Source: Sphingobacterium kitahiroshimense
Lineage (GTDB): Bacteria > Bacteroidota > Bacteroidia > Sphingobacteriales > Sphingobacteriaceae
Direction: 5' to 3'
DNA: 64,000 nt
NCBI RefSeq assembly: GCF_025961315.1
Contig: NZ_JAOQNK010000001.1
Location: 2,356,001-2,420,000 of the forward strand
Position numbers and translations under genes: made by a program. How positions within the stretch are numbered: the stretch's first letter is position 1; each line of letters starts with the position of its first letter. Below the pieces are notes generated by a model, which worked only from the letters and a program-made list of their open reading frames with translations, did not search any database and was not told the DNA's origin. This document shows positions 1 to 9,157 of the stretch, in pieces.

Positions 1-1
1 T

Positions 2-316
2 CAACAACTTTTTGGTTGGACATTTATTAAAGAAGAAAACCTTCCAATTGAATACTATCGAATAGAAACAGCAGGTATAATGGGTGGATTATTAAAACGT
101 CCAGCAGAAGTTCCTCCGTCAAATTGTGGTACTAATGCATTTACATGTTCAATGGAAGTTGACGATTTTGATCAGACATCAGCAAACATTTTACATAATG
201 GCGGAAAGATTGCCTTACATAAGTTTGCAGTAATAGGAAAATGTTATCAAGGATATTTTACTGATCCGGACAACAATATCTTTGGGATATTTGAAGTGGA
301 CATCAACGCTCATTAA
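2..316 (+). CDS. VOC (glyoxalase/bleomycin-resistance fold) protein, 5' end outside the window
   Basis: The reading frame is open from base 2 to the TAA at 314-316, so the gene enters from the left edge and about 104 C-terminal residues are visible. They contain FGWTF, a GGLL segment, a DDFD segment and the C-terminal motif YFTDPDNNIFGIFE, which is typical of the second half of a vicinal-oxygen-chelate domain. Family members include glyoxalases, dioxygenases and antibiotic-binding proteins. The Glu of the last strand is the usual metal ligand position. Many Bacteroidota VOC proteins have no assigned substrate, so no reaction is claimed. A strong hairpin terminator follows directly. The internal ATG at 80 is not a credible start because the homologous fold continues upstream of it. 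Confidence 0.8.
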   Translation, partial: QQLFGWTFIKEENLPIEYYRIETAGIMGGLLKRPAEVPPSNCGTNAFTCSMEVDDFDQTSANILHNGGKIALHKFAVIGKCYQGYFTDPDNNIFGIFEVDINAH

Positions 317-319
317 ACG

Positions 320-366
320 TATACTAAAGGGATTAATAACTTATTTATTAATCCCTTTAGTATATT
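320..366 (+). terminator. Rho-independent terminator after the VOC gene
   Basis: A near-perfect 19-bp inverted repeat (arms about 320-338 and 346-364) with a 7-nt loop starts just after the stop codon and ends in a T-rich stretch. Confidence 0.75.
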
Positions 367-532
367 TTATAAAAATATCTTCCCCCTATTTGCTATCCGT
401 TTCATAAGATCAAGTTTATAAAGGCTCCGAATTTCTTTACCATCACTTTGTATAGGAATATTGAAAATTGTAATTTTTCAATATTGTTTTACAAAGATTT
501 ATACGTTCTTTGCAAATTCAAAAAAAGAATTT

Positions 533-3500
533 GTGTTAAAAAAATATCTACCCTACTTTTTACTCACTGGTAAAATAATCTTTACAGCTTGTATTTTATT
601 TATTGCACTCATTTTTACTATTCCTTTATTATTTCAGGAACAAGTAAATACAAAAATTAAAGAGGTTATTAATGATCAGATTGATGGCGAGTTAAATTAC
701 AGTAAAATTCATTTATCTTTCTTCGACCACTTCCCTGCATTAACAGCTTCCCTTCATGACCTTTCCCTAAAAGGATCTGCTCCATTTAAAGATGTTGAAC
801 TATTAAAAGCAAAACAAGTAAGTCTTGGAGTCGATATTCTAAGCCTTTTAAAGTCAAAAATTGTCGTTGAACAATTCTATATCGATCATGGCAAAATCCA
901 TGTTAAAGTAAATAAAGATGGTGAGTCTAATTATAATATCGTTAAAAAAAAGAATGATAAAATAACAAATACTGATGAAACAAGTACCGCAATTGACTTA
1001 GCCTTTAAAAGCATTTTACTTCAAAAAGTAGATGTGTATTACGAGGATTTATCAGTTCCAATCATCCTAGAAGCTAAAAAAATGGATTATGAAGGTCATG
1101 GTGATCTCATGTCTTCACTTTTTGATTTAGATAGCAAAGCAGACATACAATCATTAAGCCTAACTTTCGACGGAGAAAAATATGTAGATGATAAAATGAT
1201 ACATGCCAGTCTCATGACTAAAGTAAACACCAATACATTGGCTTTTATATTTGAAAGGAATGACATTCGGATCAATAAACTTCCTGTTAAATTTAAAGGT
1301 GAATTTGGTTTCTTAACAAATGGCTATCATCTGGATTTTAAATTAAAATCCAGTAAAAGCACTTTATCTGAATTACTATCTTTAGTTCCGACCTCCTACT
1401 CGAAATGGTTGGCCGAAACAAAAATAAAAGGTAACTCAGAACTATTCATAGATCTCGTAGGGGAATACATTGTGGAAGAACATAAAATGCCAGATCTTAC
1501 CGTGGGTTTAAATATTACAGATGGATACTTTTCCAATAAGACGGCTAAAATCCCAATAGAAGATCTACAGACAAAACTTAAGATTAACCTTCCTCAATTA
1601 AACCCAGATTCTCTTTTAATTGAATTAAAACAATTTGAATTTAAGGTTGCTTCCGGATATTTCTACAGCAAAGGAATAGTTAAAGGACTAAATCCTTTAT
1701 ATGTAAATACTGAATTTAAAAGTAATCTAGACTTAAGTGCTGTCAGTAATGCACTAGCTTTGCCCACCTTAAGCTTTAGAGGAAATTGGATGTTAGCTGG
1801 TTTTATTAATGGAACCTACGCAACGGCTATTAAAACCTCAGGATTAAGAAATAAAATAGATACTACCATTGCATCTATACCTAATTTTGATATTCACAAT
1901 ACGTTACGCAAAGGGTATTTCAAACTCGCAAATTTACCTGCAGCTATCGAAAAAATTGAGTATGATTTAAAAGCAACATGTAATGATGCAAAAATCACCA
2001 ATGCTCAAATTGCATTAGATCATATTGACATTAAAGCACTGAACAATTACATAAAAGGATTTATACATATCAACGATTTGCTAAAATTAGATGTCAAATC
2101 AAATATGCAGGCTGATATTCAATTGGCCGATATTAAAAAAGTATATCCAGTCGATAGCCTTGAAATATCGGGAAAAATCTTTGTCAATATGGTAGCTGAT
2201 GGTAAAATGGATCTAAAAAAAGGTACTTTTCCACAAACAAATACAACAGTTACTTTAAAAAACGGATTTCTAAAAACACTAAATTATCCCCTTCCAATTG
2301 AGGAGATAAATATTGAAACCTTTATATCCAGTGAAAAAGGTTCTTTAAAAGATTTAAAATTTAAAGTTTTACCGATATCTTTCAATTTAGCTGGCGAACC
2401 TTTCTTTTTGCAAGCAGATTTGCAAAACTTTAAAAATATCCGCTATGCAATTAAGTCTCAAGGGAAGCTTAATTTAGAACCCCTATATAAAATATTTGCC
2501 ATAGAGGGGATAAACGTCAATGGTTATATTAGAACCGATCTGGATCTCGCCGGATTACAAAGCGATGCTACAAGTGGGCAATACCATAAATTAAAGAACC
2601 ATGGAACATTAGACATCGGGCAAATACAAGTACAATCTGAATTATTTCCTAAACCCTTTAATATTAAAAAAGGACATTTCACTTTTGCCAAAGAGAAGTT
2701 AGTTTTTAGCGATGTCGCATCTTCATATGGACATAACAAATTAAATATTACAGGATACTTAGATAATCTTATCCAATACTTCACAAACACAACACAGACA
2801 TTAAAAGGTAATTTTCAATTAAGCAGCCCCATTATTAATGTAAATGATTTTACATTTTTTGCTGAAACTGAAAACAGTAGCCCAACAAGTACTAATTCAG
2901 GCGTAATTTTACTACCAAAAAATCTAGATATCTCAGTTAATGGCATCGTAAATAAAATGAAATATGATCAGCTTACATTAAATCAACTAACGAGCAAAGT
3001 ATCAATTCAAAATGGAAACCTTTCATTCTCAAATACAAGATTTGAACTTTCAGGATTAAAAGTGGCTATGAATGGTCAATATAAAGCATTGAACAGCAAT
3101 AAAGCTCGATTTGATTACCTCGTAAAAGCTGATAGTTTTGACATCCAGCGTGCTTATCATGAAATCCCTATGTTTAAAGAAATGGTTTCTTCTGCGAAAA
3201 ATGCCCATGGACTGGTATCGCTTGAGTATCAATTATCAGGACTTCTAGATAACAACATGAATCCAATAATGCCTTCAATAAAAGGAAGTGGTTCCTTGAC
3301 CCTTGAACAGATCCAATTCATGGGGTTTAAACTATTGAACAACATTTCAAAAGAAACTTCAAAAGAAAGTCTAGCTGATGGATCGGTCAAAAAAGTAAAG
3401 ATCAATACATCCATAGCCAATAATGTAATGACTATTGCACGTACTAAAATGAAAATGGGATTTTTCAGACCTCGTTTTGAAGGACAGGTCACACTGGATG

Positions 3501-3706
3501 GTAAGATGAATCTTGGATTCCGATTAGGGCTCCCTCCTTTTGGTATTTTTGGAGTTCCAATGCGAATAACTGGTAGTGCACAAAACCCAATAATAAAATT
3601 AGGGAAATATAAAGAAGATGATCTGGATACAGATATGGACAATGATGATAAAAAATTATATCGAGAATCATTGATGCAAGATTCAATCACAATATCCAAC
3701 AAATAG
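533..3706 (+). CDS. AsmA-like outer-membrane-biogenesis / lipid-transfer family protein
   Basis: A large protein of about 1057 residues with one N-terminal membrane anchor (hydrophobic run of about 25 residues starting a dozen residues in), followed by a long beta-rich periplasmic region. FFDHFPALTASLHDLSLKG after the anchor and the C-terminal IKGSGSLTLEQIQFMGFKLL and FRLGLPPFGIFGVP segments are typical of Bacteroidota AsmA-family proteins. AsmA/TamB-like proteins are tied to envelope assembly and phospholipid transfer between membranes. No substrate can be read from sequence. There is no in-frame ATG near the 5' end. The candidate starts are TTG 461 and GTG 533. GTG 533 gives a conventional Lys-rich N terminus before the anchor, and TTG 461 would add 24 residues. 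The gene is monocistronic and convergent with the arginase gene. Confidence 0.75.
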   Translation: MLKKYLPYFLLTGKIIFTACILFIALIFTIPLLFQEQVNTKIKEVINDQIDGELNYSKIHLSFFDHFPALTASLHDLSLKGSAPFKDVELLKAKQVSLGVDILSLLKSKIVVEQFYIDHGKIHVKVNKDGESNYNIVKKKNDKITNTDETSTAIDLAFKSILLQKVDVYYEDLSVPIILEAKKMDYEGHGDLMSSLFDLDSKADIQSLSLTFDGEKYVDDKMIHASLMTKVNTNTLAFIFERNDIRINKLPVKFKGEFGFLTNGYHLDFKLKSSKSTLSELLSLVPTSYSKWLAETKIKGNSELFIDLVGEYIVEEHKMPDLTVGLNITDGYFSNKTAKIPIEDLQTKLKINLPQLNPDSLLIELKQFEFKVASGYFYSKGIVKGLNPLYVNTEFKSNLDLSAVSNALALPTLSFRGNWMLAGFINGTYATAIKTSGLRNKIDTTIASIPNFDIHNTLRKGYFKLANLPAAIEKIEYDLKATCNDAKITNAQIALDHIDIKALNNYIKGFIHINDLLKLDVKSNMQADIQLADIKKVYPVDSLEISGKIFVNMVADGKMDLKKGTFPQTNTTVTLKNGFLKTLNYPLPIEEINIETFISSEKGSLKDLKFKVLPISFNLAGEPFFLQADLQNFKNIRYAIKSQGKLNLEPLYKIFAIEGINVNGYIRTDLDLAGLQSDATSGQYHKLKNHGTLDIGQIQVQSELFPKPFNIKKGHFTFAKEKLVFSDVASSYGHNKLNITGYLDNLIQYFTNTTQTLKGNFQLSSPIINVNDFTFFAETENSSPTSTNSGVILLPKNLDISVNGIVNKMKYDQLTLNQLTSKVSIQNGNLSFSNTRFELSGLKVAMNGQYKALNSNKARFDYLVKADSFDIQRAYHEIPMFKEMVSSAKNAHGLVSLEYQLSGLLDNNMNPIMPSIKGSGSLTLEQIQFMGFKLLNNISKETSKESLADGSVKKVKINTSIANNVMTIARTKMKMGFFRPRFEGQVTLDGKMNLGFRLGLPPFGIFGVPMRITGSAQNPIIKLGKYKEDDLDTDMDNDDKKLYRESLMQDSITISNK

Positions 3707-3765
3707 ACGATAAAATAAAAAAAGGTATCCAAAATCACAATAGATACTTAAAGAATATTAAAATT

Positions 3766-3812
3766 AAAAAGGCGAAGGATTGTTTTTATCAAATAATCCT
3801 TCGCCTTTTTAA
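3766..3812. terminator. Bidirectional terminator between AsmA-like and arginase genes
   Basis: A perfect 16-bp stem (3766-3781 with 3795-3810) has A-rich and T-rich flanks on both sides, so it can end transcription from both convergent genes. Confidence 0.8.
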
Positions 3813-3845
3813 TCCATTCAAATTTTAAAAGTCATGAATAATAGA

Positions 3846-4799
3846 TTATCTTTCGATGGATTTAGTTACTTTTTCCAATATTTCAAAAGCCACTTCAGCC
3901 ATTTTATTCCCTTGGTGATCCAATAACGGATTTACTTCTACCACCTCAAAGCAAACAACCTTCTTAGAGCTTAATATACCTTCAAGCAATTCTATAACTT
4001 CAGAAGCATAAAAACCTTTAGGTACAGGCGTACCAGTTCCATCAGAAATTAACTCGCTATCCATGCTATCAACATCAAAAGAAACATAAATCAGATCACA
4101 ACCGGCGAGTTTCTTCATCACCTCACGTATACAGCCCTTTACAGATAACTGACGAACCTCGTCGACAATATAATTCTTAATTTCTAAATCATTGATTAAT
4201 ATATCCTCAGGAGGTTCAGTATCACGTACACCAAAATAAATCAAATCCTGAGCCTGAAATTTCCCTAAATGTCCACCAATACCCTTTAACTTCTGCCAAT
4301 ATTTTTTCGTCTCCTCATCAGGCCGATTAACTGTGCACAATAAATTATCTACGCCTAATGTAGCTGCCAAAGGCATACCATGTAAATTACCAGAAGGAGT
4401 GGTGTAAGGAGAATGGATATCGGCATGAGCATCAATCCAAATTACCCCTAATGATTGATCGGGGTAAACAGATTTTATTCCAGAAATAGTTCCAATAGCA
4501 GATGAATGGTCCCCTGAAAAAACTAAAGGAAAGAAACCTTCTCTTAATGTCCTTTCAACGACAAGTGCAACCTCACGGCATTGCTCGTAGACTTCTTTAA
4601 TTCTTTTAGCATAGGGATGGAAGGACGGGTCGTAAACTGCATCATTGCGAGTTTCCACATCAATATGAGGATAATTATGAAAGTATTGGCTTCCCTTATT
4701 AATCGCAGCAACCTCAATAGCATCAATTCCTAAATCGGAACCTCTTGTTCCAGCCCCTATATCAGATCTATTTTTGATAATTTTTATGGATCTTTTCAT
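3846..4799 (-). CDS. rocF: Arginase (ureohydrolase family)
   Basis: A 317-residue ureohydrolase that hydrolyses L-arginine to ornithine and urea with a binuclear Mn centre. The metal-binding motifs are all present: GDHS at about 96-99, DAHADIH at about 123-129 and SFDVDSMD near 245, followed by GTGTPVPKG. The length and these motifs match Bacteroidota arginases. Agmatinase or formimidoylglutamase remain possible from motifs alone, but there are no histidine-utilisation genes nearby. The ATG start is well placed. A TAGATTTG box (4804-4811 on the plus strand) lies only 4 nt upstream of the ATG, which would give an mRNA with almost no leader. Confidence 0.8.
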   Translation of the reverse strand: MKRSIKIIKNRSDIGAGTRGSDLGIDAIEVAAINKGSQYFHNYPHIDVETRNDAVYDPSFHPYAKRIKEVYEQCREVALVVERTLREGFFPLVFSGDHSSAIGTISGIKSVYPDQSLGVIWIDAHADIHSPYTTPSGNLHGMPLAATLGVDNLLCTVNRPDEETKKYWQKLKGIGGHLGKFQAQDLIYFGVRDTEPPEDILINDLEIKNYIVDEVRQLSVKGCIREVMKKLAGCDLIYVSFDVDSMDSELISDGTGTPVPKGFYASEVIELLEGILSSKKVVCFEVVEVNPLLDHQGNKMAEVAFEILEKVTKSIER

Positions 4800-4803
4800 A
4801 CAT

Positions 4804-4811
4804 CAAATCTA
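4804..4811 (-). promoter_or_regulatory. Candidate -7 box of the arginase gene
   Basis: On the minus strand it reads TAGATTTG and matches the Bacteroidota -7 consensus TAnnTTTG. It sits 4 nt before the ATG. No TTTG lies at the expected -33 spacing, so the call is tentative. Confidence 0.35.
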
Positions 4812-4952
4812 AAACTAGGCATACAATTAAAAATAAAAACCACGAAACATAATATGAATACTTAATATTCACTCATTGGGTTATAATTGTTTATATAAAG
4901 ATAATTATTTCAAATTAATAATACCGTCTAATACTAGGATAAGAATCAAAAA

Positions 4953-4993
4953 CAAAACGGGCTTAGAAATATTTCTCTAAGCCCGTTTTTTAT
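4953..4993 (-). terminator. Terminator after the GH31 gene
   Basis: A stable GC-containing hairpin, arms around 4956-4969 and 4974-4989, lies just past the GH31 stop codon, with a T-rich run on the minus-strand exit side. Confidence 0.75.
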
Positions 4994-5009
4994 AAAAAAT
5001 AAAAGGAAT

Positions 5010-8000
5010 TTAAAATCTTAATGTATTCAGATTTTTATTAACTAAAAACCCTTGAACAGCTTTCAATGTATATTTTAAATCTTTTTTTGCTCTAAGTTTC
5101 AAAACAAATAGATCTTCATTTCCATTTAAAGCTTTTTGATCGCCAATATTTACAAAAGTAGGGTATAATACTTTTTCACCACTAGTATGAAGTCGGTCAT
5201 TGGTCAGGTTATCCATCCCTTTAACAGCTAACGCCTGAACTGAAATAAATTCGTAATCTTGCGACTGATATGGTAATCCAAAACTGATGGCATTAACAGA
5301 TTTAAGATCCTTACCTTTAACCATAATTTCAATGATCTCATCCTTCTTATAACTTGCTTTCGGAATCGATAAGCTGATTTCACCTGCAACTTTTTCGACT
5401 TTAGGATCTTTGATACCACCATCTAATTGAGTAGCTACAACTGAAATATCATAAGCATCAATTAAATCATTTTTATTAATATCACCGTTACTAACATAGC
5501 CTTCAAAATCAGCATCACCCCTTTTCAAACCAGTATAATTTGTATAAGAAGTCAAATCATTTCGATCTATCAAACGATCGTTGTTGATATCACCAGGAAT
5601 GTAACTCTCTGTACCAGGAACTTTAAAAACATACATTTCACGACCTGAACCAAATCCGCCGATTCCTTCAGTAATTGCTAACTTAACATAACGAGCTGTA
5701 GGCTGATTAGCAAAATTGAAGATCTTCAGTTCATCATTATTAGCCCAGTTAAATGCACCTGCTTCTGTCCAGCTATCTTTATCTGCGCTATAATAAACTT
5801 TACCTTTCAGCACAATACCGTTACCACGACCTGTACGAGGTAAATAGTGAATCTTATCCAATTGATTAACAGACTTTAGATCTAAAATCATATCAAATGG
5901 TAATGCATTTTTACCCCATGCAGTATGCCACATATTACCTTCGTCAAAGTCAAAAAATTTATCAACTCCTGATCCATCTTGATTCTCAGCTGTTGTTTCG
6001 CCTTTAATATCATGAATAGCAAACTCCAGTGGATTTGACTTCGTCACGGACTTAACTTCAACCCAATCAGAAAAACCATTCTTATTGACAGCTCTTAACT
6101 TAAAAGTATACGCCGTTTCTGGACTTAACCCATCAAAGAGCAATTCATTCTCCTTGATCGTCGAATAAAGCATATCTTTAAATTCGATCTCATAATAATC
6201 AGCATGGTCTACCTTGCTCCATGTCGGCTTCAATGTATATGCAGCTTTATTATCTTCACTAACAATAGCATTTTGAGGCGCAATCAATGCACCCGAAGAA
6301 ATGCGGAAACGATCCTGTGGATTAAATTCAAATCCCTCCAACAGTAAGCTTACATTATTTGCTGTAATATCTGTAGAGGCCAATTTAATATGTACAACAG
6401 GATTTTTAGTAATAATCTGCTTCTCAAATTCACTACCTTTAGTTGCAAACTTATTCATGTTAGGCGCAGCATCATAAAAATAAACATTTTCTTGATTAGC
6501 CAATTCTCCTAAAGAATTTACTTCAACCAATTTAACCTTGCGTTTTCCAATCAGTCCAGTCAGTTTTTTAGGTTTTGAAGTAACGTTTATTCTAAATTCT
6601 GTTTGCTTATTTTTCACGAAACCATCAAAATCACCAATTGTAGAATTCACCGTAACAGCTAACCGATTTTTTCCGTCTAAAGATGATTCAATTAAGGTAG
6701 AAGATCCTTTACCTAATTTATAAGCTTCAGAAACCCCATCATCATCATACTCCGTAAAAGACGTTTTTCCTTCTGGATAGATTTCATAAATACGAAGTCC
6801 TTTATTTATTTCATGAACGTTATTGTTTGGATTTGCCATGGGAATAATGGAACCATTTTTTACAAATACGGGCAATTTCCAGATCGGCGAATCAAAATTA
6901 TTGAGAATAACATTTCCAGTAAATTTATCACCTGTAAAATAATCTACCCAAGTACCCTCTGGTAAATAAATGCCATTACGCACATCATTACCTTTATCAT
7001 CAGATTTCGTAGCCTGATAAATAGGAGCTACTAAAAAGGAAGGACCGTATAAATATTGATACTGTGTAGATGTTCCTTGTGTATAAGCATTTGGGTACTC
7101 TAAGAACAGTGCTCTGATCATCGGTAAACCATCTACTGCTTCTTTAGCAATACTATAAGCATAAGGAATAAGCTCTGATTTTAATTTCAGATAATTACGA
7201 TTAATTGAGGTAACAGGCTCACCCAGTGCATGTGGATATTTTTCATTCGAACCCCACCCGTCCATATTCAACTCCATTGGAGTAAAAGTTTTCCATTGAA
7301 AATCACGAATATTGACCGCATTATTTTTACCTCCAAAAATACCATCCATATCGGATGTAATATTAGGCTGGCCAGATAAACCTGAACCTAAATATGTCGG
7401 AATATGGAATCTGATATATTCCCAGACACCACCAGTTTGATCGCCAGACCAAATGCCGGCATAACGTTGCGTACCTGCCCATCCGTCTAATGAAATAGTG
7501 AACGGTCGAGCTTCATTTCCATAATAAGGAATAATATGACCAACATCCGCCACACCATTCAATCCAAAAGAATAACCAGCACCTACCCAGGCAACATCCG
7601 TTTTCAGAACACGAACTCCAGCATCTCTCACTTCTTTTACGATATCACGTTGCAATAATGCACTGATCTCAGGTTTTGGATGTAAATCAGACTGTGTCCA
7701 CAATCCAATTTCAACCCCATTCTTACGTGCGTAATCACCAAGACTTTTTAAATTAGCAATATTACCATCTAAAGTTTCTGTCTGTCCGTAACCCGCTCCA
7801 TAACCATCATTAGGCAACAACCAGCCAAAAGGCATATCATGCTTCCTATAACTATCAATAACAGCACGCGCCGAGAATTGGTAATTATTCAATTCTCCAT
7901 TTAAAGACTCCTTTATACCGCCATTATCTTTTTGACCTTCCTTATAGCGCTTCCCATCTTCAAACAAGATGCCCTTTTCATCCTCTTTCCAAAAATCTCG

Positions 8001-8858
8001 GTTGTAAGCATTCAGATGACCTTGATAAAAACCAAACTTCGGAAGTAAAATAGGATTTCCTGTTAATTGATAGAAATCATTCAACAAAGGAACTGCGCCA
8101 TCATTTACCATGAAGAAGACATCAAGATAGTCGCTGTCATGTGTCAATTGAACTTGTCCTTTTTCTTTTGAACCAAAATCATACTTACCGGGCTTGAAAG
8201 TATACCACATAAAACCATATCCTCCGGATGACCAGTAATAAGGAGTAGGCGAAGCAACACCACCGTCGGTCCAGCTATTTTGATTTTCAATAGAGATTAC
8301 TTTTCCTTTATGAGAAAAACGACCATTCTGAACACCTCCCCCATAAAAATACTCCTCCGGTTTTTCCTGAAGACTTAAAGTTACCTTTCCCTTTTCAAAT
8401 TGAATAGGTTTTGTAAAAACAATAGACTTGTCTTTATTTTTTTGATTAACAACAGTCAATAAATTAGTTGACTTATCAATAACAACAGAAATTTCATCTG
8501 TAGCAATAGTTATCTGATTATTTGAATCGTTAAGATTTAAAAGATGAACAGGCTTTCTGGGATTTGAAACTAATATCGAAGCTGCAGGTTTGGCTTCTGG
8601 ATCACGAATGATACCTCCGGTATTATCCTGAAACAAACGAAAAATATGTCCTCCGTAAAAATCAAATGTTAATCGTTGATTATCGAAAAATAAAACCTCT
8701 ATTGTCGTCGCATTTATTTTTTTTGCGCTCACAATAGTTAACGTTGGATTAATTTGCTTCTGCAAAACCTCTCCCTTGAAATTGGCCTGCGTAGGAGCAA
8801 TACTAACCATTAAAGGAAATGCCAAAGCAAACATCACCTTTCTGTGTTGTTTATACAT
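5010..8858 (-). CDS. Secreted multidomain GH31 glycosidase with Fn3, F5/8 (CBM32-like), dockerin and cohesin-like domains
   Basis: A 1282-residue exported enzyme. In order: signal peptide (1-26), N-terminal beta-sandwich with YFYGGG (about 172-177), GH31 TIM barrel (about 270-590), beta domains including the YDDDG motif of the GH31 C-terminal region (about 590-855), Fn3 (about 860-942), F5/8 type C (about 945-1080), a two-repeat dockerin (about 1089-1146, GDINNDRLIDRNDL and GDINKNDLIDAYDI), and a cohesin-like beta domain to the end. The expected GH31 nucleophile is Asp421 in KTDVAW and the acid/base is Asp473 in WSGDQ. GH31 includes alpha-glucosidases, xylosidases, galactosidases and alpha-N-acetylgalactosaminidases. 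The KTDVAWVGAGYSFG surroundings and domain layout recall the GalNAc-active or galactose-active branch, which is inference. The gene stands alone with its own terminator. No SusC/D pair is in the window. Confidence 0.85.
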   Translation of the reverse strand: MYKQHRKVMFALAFPLMVSIAPTQANFKGEVLQKQINPTLTIVSAKKINATTIEVLFFDNQRLTFDFYGGHIFRLFQDNTGGIIRDPEAKPAASILVSNPRKPVHLLNLNDSNNQITIATDEISVVIDKSTNLLTVVNQKNKDKSIVFTKPIQFEKGKVTLSLQEKPEEYFYGGGVQNGRFSHKGKVISIENQNSWTDGGVASPTPYYWSSGGYGFMWYTFKPGKYDFGSKEKGQVQLTHDSDYLDVFFMVNDGAVPLLNDFYQLTGNPILLPKFGFYQGHLNAYNRDFWKEDEKGILFEDGKRYKEGQKDNGGIKESLNGELNNYQFSARAVIDSYRKHDMPFGWLLPNDGYGAGYGQTETLDGNIANLKSLGDYARKNGVEIGLWTQSDLHPKPEISALLQRDIVKEVRDAGVRVLKTDVAWVGAGYSFGLNGVADVGHIIPYYGNEARPFTISLDGWAGTQRYAGIWSGDQTGGVWEYIRFHIPTYLGSGLSGQPNITSDMDGIFGGKNNAVNIRDFQWKTFTPMELNMDGWGSNEKYPHALGEPVTSINRNYLKLKSELIPYAYSIAKEAVDGLPMIRALFLEYPNAYTQGTSTQYQYLYGPSFLVAPIYQATKSDDKGNDVRNGIYLPEGTWVDYFTGDKFTGNVILNNFDSPIWKLPVFVKNGSIIPMANPNNNVHEINKGLRIYEIYPEGKTSFTEYDDDGVSEAYKLGKGSSTLIESSLDGKNRLAVTVNSTIGDFDGFVKNKQTEFRINVTSKPKKLTGLIGKRKVKLVEVNSLGELANQENVYFYDAAPNMNKFATKGSEFEKQIITKNPVVHIKLASTDITANNVSLLLEGFEFNPQDRFRISSGALIAPQNAIVSEDNKAAYTLKPTWSKVDHADYYEIEFKDMLYSTIKENELLFDGLSPETAYTFKLRAVNKNGFSDWVEVKSVTKSNPLEFAIHDIKGETTAENQDGSGVDKFFDFDEGNMWHTAWGKNALPFDMILDLKSVNQLDKIHYLPRTGRGNGIVLKGKVYYSADKDSWTEAGAFNWANNDELKIFNFANQPTARYVKLAITEGIGGFGSGREMYVFKVPGTESYIPGDINNDRLIDRNDLTSYTNYTGLKRGDADFEGYVSNGDINKNDLIDAYDISVVATQLDGGIKDPKVEKVAGEISLSIPKASYKKDEIIEIMVKGKDLKSVNAISFGLPYQSQDYEFISVQALAVKGMDNLTNDRLHTSGEKVLYPTFVNIGDQKALNGNEDLFVLKLRAKKDLKYTLKAVQGFLVNKNLNTLRF

Positions 8859-9101
8859 TATGTTACAATTTTGTGTTTTCTTATTTTATTTATAGCTGTT
8901 TAGACGTTAAATAATAATTTGTTTTAAAACTGTATTTATAGGTCCGTAAATGTAGGAAAGAGATTTGAAAATAAAAGATTGTATCTATTAAAATACATTA
9001 TTCTTCAATTTAAATTAAAGTGCATATCAATTTGTAACTCCTTCAATCAAATTCTACTTATCAGAAACAGCTATATAGCATTAGCATTTAGATGAAATAA
9101 C

Positions 9102-9140
9102 AAAAGGTCAGAACTAAGTTATAATTCTGACCTTTTGCTA
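9102..9140 (-). terminator. Terminator after the MscS-family gene
   Basis: Perfect 12-bp stem, arms 9102-9113 and 9125-9136, downstream of the minus-strand stop codon at 9158. Confidence 0.75.
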
Positions 9141-9157
9141 TTATTATATAAGTTCAA

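Noticed and set aside
461..532. TTG start for the AsmA-like gene adding 24 residues
   Set aside because: Frame is open, but the extra residues are not needed for the anchor and the GTG at 533 gives a standard length. Uncertain, so noted in the feature.
3229..3738. 169-residue minus-strand ORF inside the AsmA-like gene, and a similar 65-residue one
   Set aside because: Shadow frames of a well-supported coding region with no start context or family features.
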